Assembly: GCA_045106235.1 (NCBI GenBank)
Contig: JBGCEJ010000012.1
Coordinates: 1 to 64,000, forward strand
Source: UBA4427 sp045106235
Lineage (GTDB): Bacteria; Myxococcota_A; UBA9160; UBA4427
Length of the DNA stretch: 64,000 nt
Reading direction: 5' to 3'
Below are positions 22,818-31,735 of the stretch, piece after piece. The stretch's first letter is position 1. Every line of letters starts with the position of its first letter. The notes under the pieces are model-generated. The model was not told the DNA's origin, did no database searches, and saw nothing but the letters and a program-made list of their open reading frames with translations. Made by a program: the position numbers and the translations under genes.

Positions 22818-25782
22818 AATAAGGTGTTAGGCTTAGGCCCGTATGCGAGGATTTGATCTTCGCGACGTCTTCGGGCGTTCCTGAAGCGACGAGTTGACCG
22901 CCTTCTGGTCCACCTTCGGGGCCAAGGTCGACGATCCAGTCCGCGGTTTTGATCACGTCGAGGTTATGTTCGATGACAACGACGCTATTGCCTGCATCCA
23001 CGAGTTCGTTCAACACCTCAAGGAGCTTTCGGACGTCTTCGAAATGGAGGCCTGTCGTCGGTTCGTCGAGGATGTAGAGCGTGCGTCCGGTCGCGCGCTT
23101 TGAAAGCTCCCGGGCGAGTTTGATGCGCTGGGCTTCGCCGCCCGAGAGCGTCGGGCTCGGTTGGCCGAGATGGAGATAGTCGAGGCCGACGCGCTGAAGA
23201 AGCCGCAAGGGGCCTGCGACCTTGGGATGTGCAGAAAAGACCTTTATGGCTTCGGCGACCGTCAGGTCGAGAACGTCGGCGATCGAGTTGCCCTTATACT
23301 CGACGCGGAGGGTCGCTTCGTTAAAGCGCTGGCCGCGGCATTCTTCGCAGCGAACGAAAACGTCTGCGAGGAAATGCATCTCGATCTTGCGGACACCGTC
23401 GCCTTCGCATGCCTCGCATCGACCACCCTTTACGTTAAAGGAGAAGCGGCCGGGCTTATAACCATGTACGCGGCTTTCGGGCAGCTCGGAGAAAAAACGG
23501 CGGATTTCGTCAAAGACTTTGATGTAGGTCGCGGGATTGCTGCGCGGGGTGCGGCCGATGGGTTTCTGGTCGATGTCGATGACTTTATCGAGCTGTCCGA
23601 GGCCGGAGAGTTTTCGATGTCGGCCGAGGCGCGCGCTGCTGCCAACAAGTTCCCGGGCGGCGGCGGGGTAGAGGATATCGTTGACTAACGTCGATTTGCC
23701 TGCGCCGGAGACACCGGTGACGGAGGTGAGAATGCCGAGGGGGATCTCGACGTCGATGTCCCGGAGGTTGTTTTCCTGGGCGCCCTGGATTTTCAGGCTG
23801 CCCTTCGAGACACGGCGGACGGGCGGGATCGCGATCTCGCGGCGGCCGGAGAGATAAGCGCCGGTCAGCGAGGTTTTGTCGCGCTCAAGGGATTTCGGCG
23901 TGCCCGCGTGGACGATATGGCCGCCCGCGACGCCCGCGCCGAGGCCAAAATCGACGACATGGTCGGCGGCGCGAATCGTTTCTTCATCATGCTCGACGAC
24001 GACGACCGTATTGCCGATATCGCGCATGCGTTCGAGGGTTTCGAGGAGGCGGAGATTGTCCCGGGGATGCAACCCGATCGACGGTTCGTCCAGGATGTAG
24101 ATCACGCCTGTTAGGTCTGAGCCGACTTGACTGGCGAGTCGGATGCGCTGGGATTCGCCGCCGGAAAGCGATGGGCCCGCGCGATCGAGGGAGAGGTAGC
24201 CGAGTCCGACGGCGGCGAGGAAGTCGAGGCGCGAACGGATTTCTTTGAGGACTTCCGTCGCGATTTTAAGATCTGCGCCTTTTAGTTTGATCGTGCTGAA
24301 GAAGGCATGGGCTTCGTCGACGGTCATCGCGGAAATGTCGACGAGGGTGCGTCCTGCCACGCGAACGGCGGCGCTCTCTTCTTTCAGGCGCGTGCCTTCG
24401 CAAGTCGTGCATGCGGTATCCGCCATGTACTTTGCGTACCACTTCTTCATGCCTTCGGATTTTGTTTCGCGGAAGCGGCGCATGAGGCGCGGGATCAGAC
24501 CCTCCCAGGTCGTGTCGAATTGGCCGCCGCCGCCGCTCTTGCCCTTCCATTTGACGTGGAAGCGCTGTTCACCCGTGCCATAGAGGATCTGGCGATGCTG
24601 TTTCTTTGTGAGTTTGGCCCAGGGCTGCTTCATCGAGATGTTCAGCTGGGAAAGGATTTGTTTGCGGAAGCCGCTGCCCCAGCCGTCTTTCGCGGAGACC
24701 TTTTCGCCCCAGGGTCTAAGCGCGCCTTCATCGATCGTGAGAGAGTCGTCGGGGACAACAAGGGCGGGATCGATTTCGAAGCGGTTGCCGAGGCCGTTGC
24801 AATCGGAGCACATGCCTTGGGGGCTATTGAAGGAGAAGGCCTGAGGCGTGAGTTCGGGAAATGAGATTTGGCATTTCGCGCAGGAGGCATGCTCGGAGTA
24901 GGTGGCGTCTTTGCTTCCCACGGCCGCGATGAGTTGGCCGTCGCCTATGCGGAGCGCGGTTTCGACGGATTCCGTGAGGCGGCTCTTGGCGCCGGATTTG
25001 ATGACGAGGCGGTCGATGACGGCTTCGACGTTATGTTTCTTTCGCTTGTCGAGGGCTTCGAGCCCTTCCGTCTCGACGATGTCCCCGTCGACGCGAAGGC
25101 GAAGCCATCCCGCCCGGCGCGCTTCTTCGAGGAGTTCGCGATGTTCCCCCTTTCGGTTGACGAGGAGGGGCGCGAGGAGGACGAGTTTGGTGCCGCTGTC
25201 CTTCGCGGCGAGGGTGCGTGCGATTTGTTCGGCTGTTTGGCTTTCGACGGCGTCGCCGCAGACATGGCAGAACTGGCGGCCCGTGCGCGCCCACAGCACG
25301 CGGAGGTAATCCGAGATTTCAGTGATTGTGCCGACGGTGGAGCGCGGATTATTGCCCGTGGTTTTTTGTTCGATGGAGATCGTCGGGGAGAGGCCGCGGA
25401 TCGAATCGTATTTAGGCTTTTCCATTTGCCCGAGGAATTGGCGGGCGTAGGCGGAGAGGCTTTCGACGTAGCGGCGCTGGCCCTCGGCATAGAGCGTGTC
25501 GAAGGCGAGAGAGGATTTGCCGGATCCGGAGACGCCGGTCATCACGACGAGTTTCTTTTTGGGGATGTCGACGTCGATCGACTGCAGATTATGTTCGCGG
25601 GCGCCGCGGATTTCGATGTGGTCGAGTTCGCCGAGGCGTTCGGAGCCGGTCTTTTTGCGGGCCGCCCGTGATTTTACGGCAGCTTTCCCCGCCGCTTTGG
25701 GTGCGGGGCGGGTTCGGGCCGATTTCTTCGGCGCAGCAGATTTTTTCGTTCGGGCGGAAGTCGATTTTTTGGCGGGGGGCAT
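22774..25782 (-). CDS. uvrA: Excinuclease ABC subunit A
   Basis: A 1002-residue DNA damage-recognition ATPase of nucleotide excision repair. Both ABC modules are intact: Walker A GVSGSGKSS and GVSGAGKST, signatures LSGGESQRIRLASQ and LSGGEAQRIKLARE. The zinc modules are visible as CAKC...CSDC and CEACEGDG...CEEC. Compared with typical UvrA (about 940-960 residues) it has an extra N-terminal tail of ~50 residues rich in Lys, Ala, Pro and Arg, like a histone H1 tail, and a basic C-terminus (KRPAKSQRRKATR). It is divergent from the MscS gene; I see no clear LexA box in the 106-bp spacer. Confidence 0.97.
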   Translation of the reverse strand: MPPAKKSTSARTKKSAAPKKSARTRPAPKAAGKAAVKSRAARKKTGSERLGELDHIEIRGAREHNLQSIDVDIPKKKLVVMTGVSGSGKSSLAFDTLYAEGQRRYVESLSAYARQFLGQMEKPKYDSIRGLSPTISIEQKTTGNNPRSTVGTITEISDYLRVLWARTGRQFCHVCGDAVESQTAEQIARTLAAKDSGTKLVLLAPLLVNRKGEHRELLEEARRAGWLRLRVDGDIVETEGLEALDKRKKHNVEAVIDRLVIKSGAKSRLTESVETALRIGDGQLIAAVGSKDATYSEHASCAKCQISFPELTPQAFSFNSPQGMCSDCNGLGNRFEIDPALVVPDDSLTIDEGALRPWGEKVSAKDGWGSGFRKQILSQLNISMKQPWAKLTKKQHRQILYGTGEQRFHVKWKGKSGGGGQFDTTWEGLIPRLMRRFRETKSEGMKKWYAKYMADTACTTCEGTRLKEESAAVRVAGRTLVDISAMTVDEAHAFFSTIKLKGADLKIATEVLKEIRSRLDFLAAVGLGYLSLDRAGPSLSGGESQRIRLASQVGSDLTGVIYILDEPSIGLHPRDNLRLLETLERMRDIGNTVVVVEHDEETIRAADHVVDFGLGAGVAGGHIVHAGTPKSLERDKTSLTGAYLSGRREIAIPPVRRVSKGSLKIQGAQENNLRDIDVEIPLGILTSVTGVSGAGKSTLVNDILYPAAARELVGSSARLGRHRKLSGLGQLDKVIDIDQKPIGRTPRSNPATYIKVFDEIRRFFSELPESRVHGYKPGRFSFNVKGGRCEACEGDGVRKIEMHFLADVFVRCEECRGQRFNEATLRVEYKGNSIADVLDLTVAEAIKVFSAHPKVAGPLRLLQRVGLDYLHLGQPSPTLSGGEAQRIKLARELSKRATGRTLYILDEPTTGLHFEDVRKLLEVLNELVDAGNSVVVIEHNLDVIKTADWIVDLGPEGGPEGGQLVASGTPEDVAKIKSSHTGLSLTPYFKRPAKSQRRKATR

Positions 25783-25888
25783 AGGTGATTCGAGGGTAGG
25801 GGAAGTTCAGGCGCGGAGCCGAGGCTAAGATGCGAACATGCGAGGATCAAAGTCTCGCCCGGCGGGGAAATGATGAGGGGGTTCAGGA

Positions 25889-27157
25889 ATGGATGAGGCA
25901 GTCGCGGCGACCGGTGAGCGGACGCTGTCTAGGATCGACGCTTGGCTCGTGGGACTCGGCGGAGGCGAGTGGATCGTCGATCTGGTGGATCTCGGACTGC
26001 TCTTTTTGGCCGCGACATCCGTTTACTTCATTGTCCGCTGGGGCCTTGTTCGGACCGTGCGGAAATTCGTGGAGTCGACCTCGACGGATTGGGACGACGA
26101 ACTCGTTCGCGCGGGCCTCTTCTCGCGCATCGCCCATATCGCGCCTGCCTTCGTCGTTTTTTACGGGACGCGGTTTTTTCCCCATCTCCCGGAAACGATC
26201 ACAGACGGTTTTCGGCGCGTGGCCGTCGCGATCATGGTGCTGGTCGGCGCGCTCGCAATTTCGAGCTTTCTGACCGCAGCGGAACGGATCTACGACTCGC
26301 ATGCCGAATACCGGGAACGGCCGATCAAGGGCTATCTGCAGGTCGTTTCGATTCTGGTCTACCTGCTGGCCGGTCTGCTGATTTTGGCTGCGCTTATGAA
26401 CCGCTCGCCCTGGATCTTCGTCTCTGGGATCGGCGCCATGACCGCCGTGCTGCTCTTGGTTTTCCGGGACACGATCCTTTCGCTGGTGGCGAGCGTTCAG
26501 ATCGCCAGCAACGACATGATTCGCGTCGGCGACTGGATCGAGATGCCGGGTCTTGGCGCGGACGGCGATGTGATCGAAGTGGCCCTGCATACGGTGAAGG
26601 TGCAGAACTGGGACAAGACGATTACGACGATCCCAACCCATCGCCTCATCAGCGAGTCCTTCAAGAATTGGCGCGGCATGTCCGAATCGGGCGGGCGGCG
26701 GATTAAACGCTCCGTCTCCGTTGATTTGCAGACGATTCGGTTTCTCACGCCCGAGGAAATCGAAAGGTTTGGGGAGTGGGGGCTGCTTGCGGACTACATA
26801 GGACGGAAGCGCGAGGAGCTGAACGAGGCAAACGGCGATGCGGATCGTCCCCTCGCCGATCAGCGCCGACTCACGAATGTCGGGACTTTTCGCGCCTGGA
26901 TCTGGGCAACGCTCCGGAACCATCCCGATCTCCATCAGCAGGGACATACGCTGCTCGTGCGTCAGCTTGCCTCGGGCGCTCAGGGCGTGCCGATCGAGAT
27001 TTACTGCTTTACACGCGATACGGCTTGGGTGAAGTATGAAGATATCCAGGCGGATCTTTTTGACCGGATCCTCGCGATGCTGCCTGAGTTTGGGCTCCGT
27101 GTTTTCCAAGAGCCGTCGGGCGCGGATTTTGAGTCGACAGGCAGGAGTGTGGAATGA
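25889..27157 (+). CDS. MscS-family mechanosensitive channel, YbdG-like
   Basis: A 422-residue inner-membrane channel opening under osmotic downshock. About five hydrophobic helices fill residues ~25-210. The pore-lining helix and beta domain follow: FRDTILSLVASVQIASNDMIRVGDWIEMPGLGADGDV has the MscS hallmark. The insertion WRGMSESGGRRIKRSVSVD is characteristic of the YbdG branch. ATG 25889 is preceded by a purine-rich GGGGG/CAGGA leader. The stop overlaps the next SDR start (ATGA). Confidence 0.92.
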   Translation: MDEAVAATGERTLSRIDAWLVGLGGGEWIVDLVDLGLLFLAATSVYFIVRWGLVRTVRKFVESTSTDWDDELVRAGLFSRIAHIAPAFVVFYGTRFFPHLPETITDGFRRVAVAIMVLVGALAISSFLTAAERIYDSHAEYRERPIKGYLQVVSILVYLLAGLLILAALMNRSPWIFVSGIGAMTAVLLLVFRDTILSLVASVQIASNDMIRVGDWIEMPGLGADGDVIEVALHTVKVQNWDKTITTIPTHRLISESFKNWRGMSESGGRRIKRSVSVDLQTIRFLTPEEIERFGEWGLLADYIGRKREELNEANGDADRPLADQRRLTNVGTFRAWIWATLRNHPDLHQQGHTLLVRQLASGAQGVPIEIYCFTRDTAWVKYEDIQADLFDRILAMLPEFGLRVFQEPSGADFESTGRSVE

Positions 27158-27906
27158 GGCCGAATCTTGAGGGGAAGGTCGCTTTCGTGAGCGGTGCGAG
27201 TCGTGGGATCGGGGCCGCCTGCGCGAAGCGTTTTGCCGAAGCGGGGATGCGGCTTGTGCTTTGTTCTCGGTCGAAGCCCGTTCTTTCGGAGAGCGAGAAC
27301 GTGATCGCGCGGCAAGTGGATGTCCGCGCGGAAGACGAGATCGAGGCACTTGCGAAGGAGGCTGAGTCCCGATTCGGGGCCATCGATCTCTGGGTGAATA
27401 ACGCGGGGATGCTAGAGCCGATTCGGCCGATCCGTGAAGTCTCCGTTGACGAGTTCCGGACGCATCTCGATACGAACCTGACCGGCGTCTTTATCGGTTC
27501 GAGATGTTATGTCCAGCATCTTCACCGCGTGGGGAGAGGGGGCGTGCTGATCAACCTCTCTTCGGGTGCGGCTTGGAATGCCTACTCGGGTTGGGGTGCC
27601 TACTGCGCGGGTAAGGCGGGGGTGGAGCGGCTCACCGAAGTGATTCAGGTCGAGGAGAAGGCGAACGGCCTGCGGGCACATTCGGTGGCGCCGGGGGTGG
27701 TGGATACGGCGATGCAGACGCTGATTCGGAGCTCTTCGGCGGAGGATTTTCCGGACCTCGAGCGCTTTGTTCAGATGAAGCGCGATGAGAACTTCAACGA
27801 CGCCGAATTCGTGGCGGAGGAGTTTCTTGCGATCGCCTTCGATCCAGATCGCCGTCCGCCGAACGTGGCGTACCGCGTCGAGTACGGAGACGGCGGAGCG
27901 GCCTAA
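27154..27906 (+). CDS. Short-chain dehydrogenase/reductase
   Basis: A 250-residue classical SDR translationally coupled to the MscS gene by a 4-nt overlap. The cofactor site SGASRGIGAAC, the NNAG motif in WVNNAGMLEP, Ser in NLSSGAAW, and YCAGK (YxxxK) are all present. It lacks the usual DGG C-terminal end and instead finishes VAYRVEYGDGGAA after an insert-rich substrate loop. The substrate is unknown, and the link to the channel is positional only. Confidence 0.92.
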   Translation: MRPNLEGKVAFVSGASRGIGAACAKRFAEAGMRLVLCSRSKPVLSESENVIARQVDVRAEDEIEALAKEAESRFGAIDLWVNNAGMLEPIRPIREVSVDEFRTHLDTNLTGVFIGSRCYVQHLHRVGRGGVLINLSSGAAWNAYSGWGAYCAGKAGVERLTEVIQVEEKANGLRAHSVAPGVVDTAMQTLIRSSSAEDFPDLERFVQMKRDENFNDAEFVAEEFLAIAFDPDRRPPNVAYRVEYGDGGAA

Positions 27907-27986
27907 CGTCAGAGCAGCCAGACAGCCGGGGCAGTCAAGTCGGGCAGGCTTTCCAGCGTGAGGCGGAGGAGTGCTTCCCGTCGAAG

Positions 27987-29051
27987 TTACCGGGGGATTC
28001 CTCGGCGCTGTTCCTCGGAGTCCGCTTCGACGGATCCCTTCGTCGTGGAAAGGCTCGGGCGAGTTTGGCTCGTCTGCCAGAATTGCCAGGCGTAATACGC
28101 TGCCCCGAGAGCGGCGGCTGAAAGCAGGACCAGGCCGATTTGTCGGAGCCGGCGGCGCTGCATACGCTTGGCCTCGATGGCTCGGATGCCGACTTCGGAG
28201 AGCTCGACGGGCGCTGTGGCTTCGGGGTCGCCCGAAGATGCGTCTGCGGGAACCGAGAGGATCTGGACTGAAATATTGTCCGGGCCGCCGCGTTCGTTGG
28301 CCATTTGGATGAGGGAGTCGACGGCGCGTGCGGGCTTTTCCATCTGGACGACGGCGGCGATTTCGTCATCAGCGACGACTCCGGAAAGCCCATCGGAACA
28401 GAGCACGATCCGGTCCCCGGGTTTCACCTCGACTTTGGCGACTTCGACCTCAACGTCGGGCAAGACGCCGACGGAACGGAGGATTTCGTTTCGACGCGGG
28501 TGAACGGCGGCTTCGTCTGCGGAGAGGAGGCCGCGCTTCTGCATTTCGGCGACCACGCTGTGGTCCGTGGTCAGGGGGGAAAGCTCTCCCAACCGGTAGC
28601 GATAGGCGCGGCTATCGCCGACATGGGCGACGGTGCCCCGTCCTTTGCGGTCGAGCAGGAACGTCACCACGGTCGTGCCCATGCCCTCGAGTTCCGGATC
28701 GGCCTGGGCCATCTCGTAGATGCGCGCGTTCGCTGCCTCGATCGCTGCTTTGAGGGCGTCGCGGGCCGAGCTGGGCCGCTTGTCTGGACCGATGGCCTCG
28801 GAAATCGTCGAAACCGCGGTTGAGCTCGCGGTGGCGCCGCCTCGGTGGCCGCCCATCCCGTCCGCGAGGACGAGGAGATTTGAGCCATCTTTGAGAGGGA
28901 AGACCTCGCAGCTGTCTTCGTTGGCGGAGCGCACCTGTCCAACATCGGAGCGCGAGGCGACTTCGATTGAGGCCTCAGACTTCGTGGGCGGTGGCCCTTC
29001 GTTGGGCGAGGTTCCGCCTGCGGAGGCACCGCTTATCTCAGTGCCGCTCAT
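27987..29051 (-). CDS. PP2C-family Ser/Thr protein phosphatase, membrane-anchored
   Basis: A 354-residue protein. Residues ~30-275 are a PP2C domain: SDVGQVRSANEDSCEV, VLADGMGGHRGGATAS (metal-binding Asp and Gly), VAHVGDSRAYRYR, LCSDGLSGVV and GGPDNISVQIL. A basic segment and a hydrophobic helix (IGLVLLSAAALGAAYYAW) then anchor the C-terminus, with a charged tail. It should dephosphorylate Ser/Thr-phosphorylated proteins near the membrane. An FHA-domain gene occurs elsewhere in the window (56918-58573); no kinase gene is present here. Confidence 0.93.
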   Translation of the reverse strand: MSGTEISGASAGGTSPNEGPPPTKSEASIEVASRSDVGQVRSANEDSCEVFPLKDGSNLLVLADGMGGHRGGATASSTAVSTISEAIGPDKRPSSARDALKAAIEAANARIYEMAQADPELEGMGTTVVTFLLDRKGRGTVAHVGDSRAYRYRLGELSPLTTDHSVVAEMQKRGLLSADEAAVHPRRNEILRSVGVLPDVEVEVAKVEVKPGDRIVLCSDGLSGVVADDEIAAVVQMEKPARAVDSLIQMANERGGPDNISVQILSVPADASSGDPEATAPVELSEVGIRAIEAKRMQRRRLRQIGLVLLSAAALGAAYYAWQFWQTSQTRPSLSTTKGSVEADSEEQRRGIPR

Positions 29052-29270
29052 GTCGTATCCCCAGGGATCTCAGCATTCGGGCGATCTCCGATCCTTCCGG
29101 CGCCAAAAGGGTAGCCGGTCGAGCGCGCACAGGTCCCAGCCAAGAACGCAGTGCGTCTCTAGGGTCAGTAGGGGCTTGTTCGCTCGAGGTTCCGGATGGG
29201 GATTCGGGCGGCCGCCGATGGCCAGAGCCACCGGCGGCAGGAGCTTCTCTCAGCTTCCGCTCGAAGCGGT

Positions 29271-29459
29271 CTAGCTGAAGTCGCGGTCGAGCACGGTCTT
29301 TCGGCCGTCGCTTCGGGCACTCTCGATCGCCTGGTCGCACATGGAGCGCAGTCGGTCAGAGAGGACTTCAAGAACGCCCGCAGACGTTTTCATGTCACCG
29401 GAGTCCTTGATATAGGTCTTGATCTTGGAGGCGACGACCAGCACTTCGTTATCCGACAT
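29271..29459 (-). CDS. Bacterial histone (single histone fold, DUF1931/Bd0055-like)
   Basis: A 62-residue protein that is one histone fold from end to end. Helix 1 is VASKIKTYIKDSG; loop 1 with MKTSAG leads to the long helix 2 (VLEVLSDRLRSMCDQAIESA). Loop 2 carries DGRKTV, the R-K-T signature shared with archaeal histones (AGRKT), and helix 3 is LDRDF. It matches the bacterial histone family studied in Bdellovibrio (Bd0055), which dimerises and coats DNA rather than wrapping it. Basic residues (K12, K14, K18, K24, R36, R38, R53, K54) give a DNA-binding face. ATG 29459 has AAGGA upstream, within a potential stem-loop. It lies upstream of the PP2C gene on the same strand. Confidence 0.85.
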   Translation of the reverse strand: MSDNEVLVVASKIKTYIKDSGDMKTSAGVLEVLSDRLRSMCDQAIESARSDGRKTVLDRDFS

Positions 29460-29465
29460 CTTTTA

Positions 29466-29506
29466 AGGCGTCCTTCCTGAACGCGCAGCTCAACCGGTTG
29501 ACGCCT
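29466..29506 (-). promoter_or_regulatory. Possible stem-loop leader over the histone ribosome site
   Basis: On the minus strand AGGCGTC (29506-29500) can pair with GACGCCT (29472-29466), enclosing the AAGGA ribosome site region. The enclosed part also overlaps a 12-bp palindrome TCAACCGGTTGA at 29490-29501. This could modulate translation or be a protein-binding site. Confidence 0.4.
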
Positions 29507-29676
29507 CAATGACGTGGTTTCGGTCGGGCTCGCTTTTGGGGCTCCTGCGCTCTATTGAGAGAGCAGGGCGGATCGCCACCGTATGGGGTTAGACGAGCCG
29601 CTGAGGGAGAATGCCCAAGATCGGGACAAGTGCAACGCCCTATGGCCCCTTAGGGGTTTAGGGTTAGGCTAAGTAT

Positions 29677-30906
29677 TTGAAAAATAAAGACTATTTGATC
29701 TGCGGCGCCCGGGTTTGGGAGCCCGAAATGGACGCTCTGGCGCCGCTCTCGACGCCCCTGCTTGTCCGAGAGGGGCGAGTCGCCCTGCTGGGTGCCGAGG
29801 CTGAGCAGCGCGCGATGCAGACCCAAATGAGGCGAATTGACCTACCCGGACGCGTCATCGTTCCTGGGTTGATTGATGCCCATGTTCATCTCGAGCTCGA
29901 CCCGAAGCTACGAACGCCGGCGGATCAGCTGGTGGTCCCGGACGCGGAGCGCGATCTCGGGCGAGCGGCACGGGCTCGCGCGATGCTCGCGGCGGGGATC
30001 ACGACGGCGCGTGATTGCGGCGGCGGAACACATCGCGAGCATGCCCTGCGCGACGCGATCGATGCGAAAGAGGCGATCGGGCCGCGCCTGCTCTGCTGCG
30101 GACAGCCCATCACGACGCCCGATGGCCATTGTGCATTTTGGGGCGGGGGCATCGAGAGCGAGGGCGATCTCGAAGTCGTGATGGATCGCCAAATTTCGGC
30201 GCAGAGCGACTGGATCAAGGTGATGGTCACGGGGGGCGTGTTCACGCCGGGCAGTAGCGCCCGGGATCGCCAGTTCGAATTGCCGATGCTCAAGCGACTG
30301 GTCGAGCGCGCCGGGGACTCGGGGCGTTTCGTCGCCGCGCATTGTCATGGCACCCCTGGCATCCGTGATGCAGTGGAGGCCGGCATTCGCACGATCGAGC
30401 ACGCTTCCTTCGCGGGAGAGAAGGGATTCGGCACGGACCTCGATGAAGGGCTGATGGCGGAGATGGCGGCAGCGTCTCTCTGGGCGTCACCGACCGTGAA
30501 CGCAGGCTGGGGACGCCGGATTGAAGACGATCAGGGTCGCCCGACCGATTTCTTCGCGCGGATGTCGCGCTGCCTGCGATTGCAGAAAGAGGCGGGCGTC
30601 TCCTTCATCGCTTCGACGGACGCCGGGATTCCGGGGGTCGCGCATCATGCGCTCCTGGATGGTCTCCTCGCGTTCGCGCGATTCGCCGAACTGAGTCCCG
30701 TTGAGGTGCTCCGTTCCGCCACGTCGGAATCCGCGCTTGCGCTGGGGCTCACGGAGGAGACGGGGAGGGTCGCCGTTGGCCATTCCGCCGATCTTCTGAT
30801 TCTCGAGGAAGACCCGCTGGAAAGTCTTGAGGCACTTCGGGATCCGGAAATCGTCGTGTTCCGCGGCGAGATGCACAGCCGCGAAGCGCGAGCGGCTTGG
30901 GGATGA
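29677..30906 (+). CDS. Amidohydrolase-family metal-dependent hydrolase
   Basis: A 409-residue TIM-barrel hydrolase of the imidazolonepropionase/prolidase-like group. The metal ligands are visible: GLIDAHVHLELD (HxH), the probable carboxylated Lys in DWIKVMVTGG, His in VAAHCHGT, His in TIEHASF, and Asp in ASTDAGIPG. The C-terminal GRVAVGHSADLLILEEDPL is the usual small beta-sandwich end. The start is TTG 29677, giving MKNKDYLICGARVW, where the first sandwich strand begins. It may cleave cyclic amides or peptide-like bonds; the substrate is unknown. Confidence 0.9.
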   Translation: MKNKDYLICGARVWEPEMDALAPLSTPLLVREGRVALLGAEAEQRAMQTQMRRIDLPGRVIVPGLIDAHVHLELDPKLRTPADQLVVPDAERDLGRAARARAMLAAGITTARDCGGGTHREHALRDAIDAKEAIGPRLLCCGQPITTPDGHCAFWGGGIESEGDLEVVMDRQISAQSDWIKVMVTGGVFTPGSSARDRQFELPMLKRLVERAGDSGRFVAAHCHGTPGIRDAVEAGIRTIEHASFAGEKGFGTDLDEGLMAEMAAASLWASPTVNAGWGRRIEDDQGRPTDFFARMSRCLRLQKEAGVSFIASTDAGIPGVAHHALLDGLLAFARFAELSPVEVLRSATSESALALGLTEETGRVAVGHSADLLILEEDPLESLEALRDPEIVVFRGEMHSREARAAWG

Positions 30907-30964
30907 ACTCGGGTGCCGATTGCTGGCAGCTGGCTTCGGCTTTTGGCCCTCGGCTCTGGTGGTA

Positions 30965-31672
30965 TTAGGCCGTCGCTGATGCGCTGAGGCCCGAGGCTAA
31001 GGACTCTGCGAGCGCGAGTTGCGCCGTCACGAAATGAGCGATCGCACTCCGTGTCTCCTGGCCCGCTTCGGGGAAGGCGAGCCCGAGATCCGTTCCTTTG
31101 GCGTATCGACATTCGGCGTTTGCAGTGACTAAGCCGAAAGCCGGCAATGCGAATTGGAGTTCGATCCGCGCTCCGCGCTGGAAGCCTTCTTGTGATCGAA
31201 GCAAGCAACCGCCTTCTGAAAGTGAAAGGACGGCTCCCATAGACCGGCTCTGATCCGAGATGCATCGCGCCGAAATGCGTGTTTCGACGCGCGGTAAGCG
31301 TCGTGGTGTTCCTTCGAGCGCGGTTTGGAGCATTTCGTACACGGGTGTCAGCCGGCCGGGTTTGGGGACACGGGCGAAGACGCGCGTATCTCGCGGAAGG
31401 CGCTCGTCGCAGTCCGCGGGGTCGGAAAGGAGGGCGATTTGGATTTCAGGACGGCGTTCGAGATCCGGCACCTCGGACAGCCGGTTTTCATCCACGAGCC
31501 AAAGTCGAGCATCCTCGCCGCTCTTTGCGGCTTCATGGTCGAGGTCGAGATCGAGCAGCGTGTAGCCAAGATTCTGAAGGGCGTCCTGAACCTGATGCGC
31601 GAGACTGTTTTCCGTCAGGCAGAGTGCGATTCGGCGAGACAAAATATGGTCGGATTGGGCTTGGCCGTGCAT
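30965..31672 (-). CDS. Degenerate receiver plus PilZ protein
   Basis: A 235-residue protein. Residues ~10-125 look like a receiver fold (RIALCLTENSLAHQVQDAL, ARLWLVDENRLSEV, VFARVPKPG with the conserved K-P), but the acidic pocket and phosphorylatable Asp are poorly kept. The PilZ part follows: RRLPRVETRISARC, then AVLSLSEGGCLL and LGLAFPEAG. The second c-di-GMP motif has Ser instead of Asp/Asn. The layout is the same as in the protein encoded at 54438-55784. ATG 31672 is chosen; it diverges from gluQ across 63 bp. Confidence 0.7.
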   Translation of the reverse strand: MHGQAQSDHILSRRIALCLTENSLAHQVQDALQNLGYTLLDLDLDHEAAKSGEDARLWLVDENRLSEVPDLERRPEIQIALLSDPADCDERLPRDTRVFARVPKPGRLTPVYEMLQTALEGTPRRLPRVETRISARCISDQSRSMGAVLSLSEGGCLLRSQEGFQRGARIELQFALPAFGLVTANAECRYAKGTDLGLAFPEAGQETRSAIAHFVTAQLALAESLASGLSASATA

Positions 31673-31735
31673 GAAGGTTTCTTCGGTGCGACATTGCTGA
31701 GTGTGTAGAAAATATCCGCAGGGCAAGGTGTTCTC

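Noticed and set aside
24868..25671. Long open frame antisense to uvrA
   Set aside because: It mirrors the G+C-rich codon pattern of uvrA, has no motif and no ribosome site.
29038..29340. 100-codon minus-strand frame between the histone and PP2C genes
   Set aside because: It overlaps the histone gene and has no supported start; its end overlaps the PP2C start but the sequence is not clearly protein-like.
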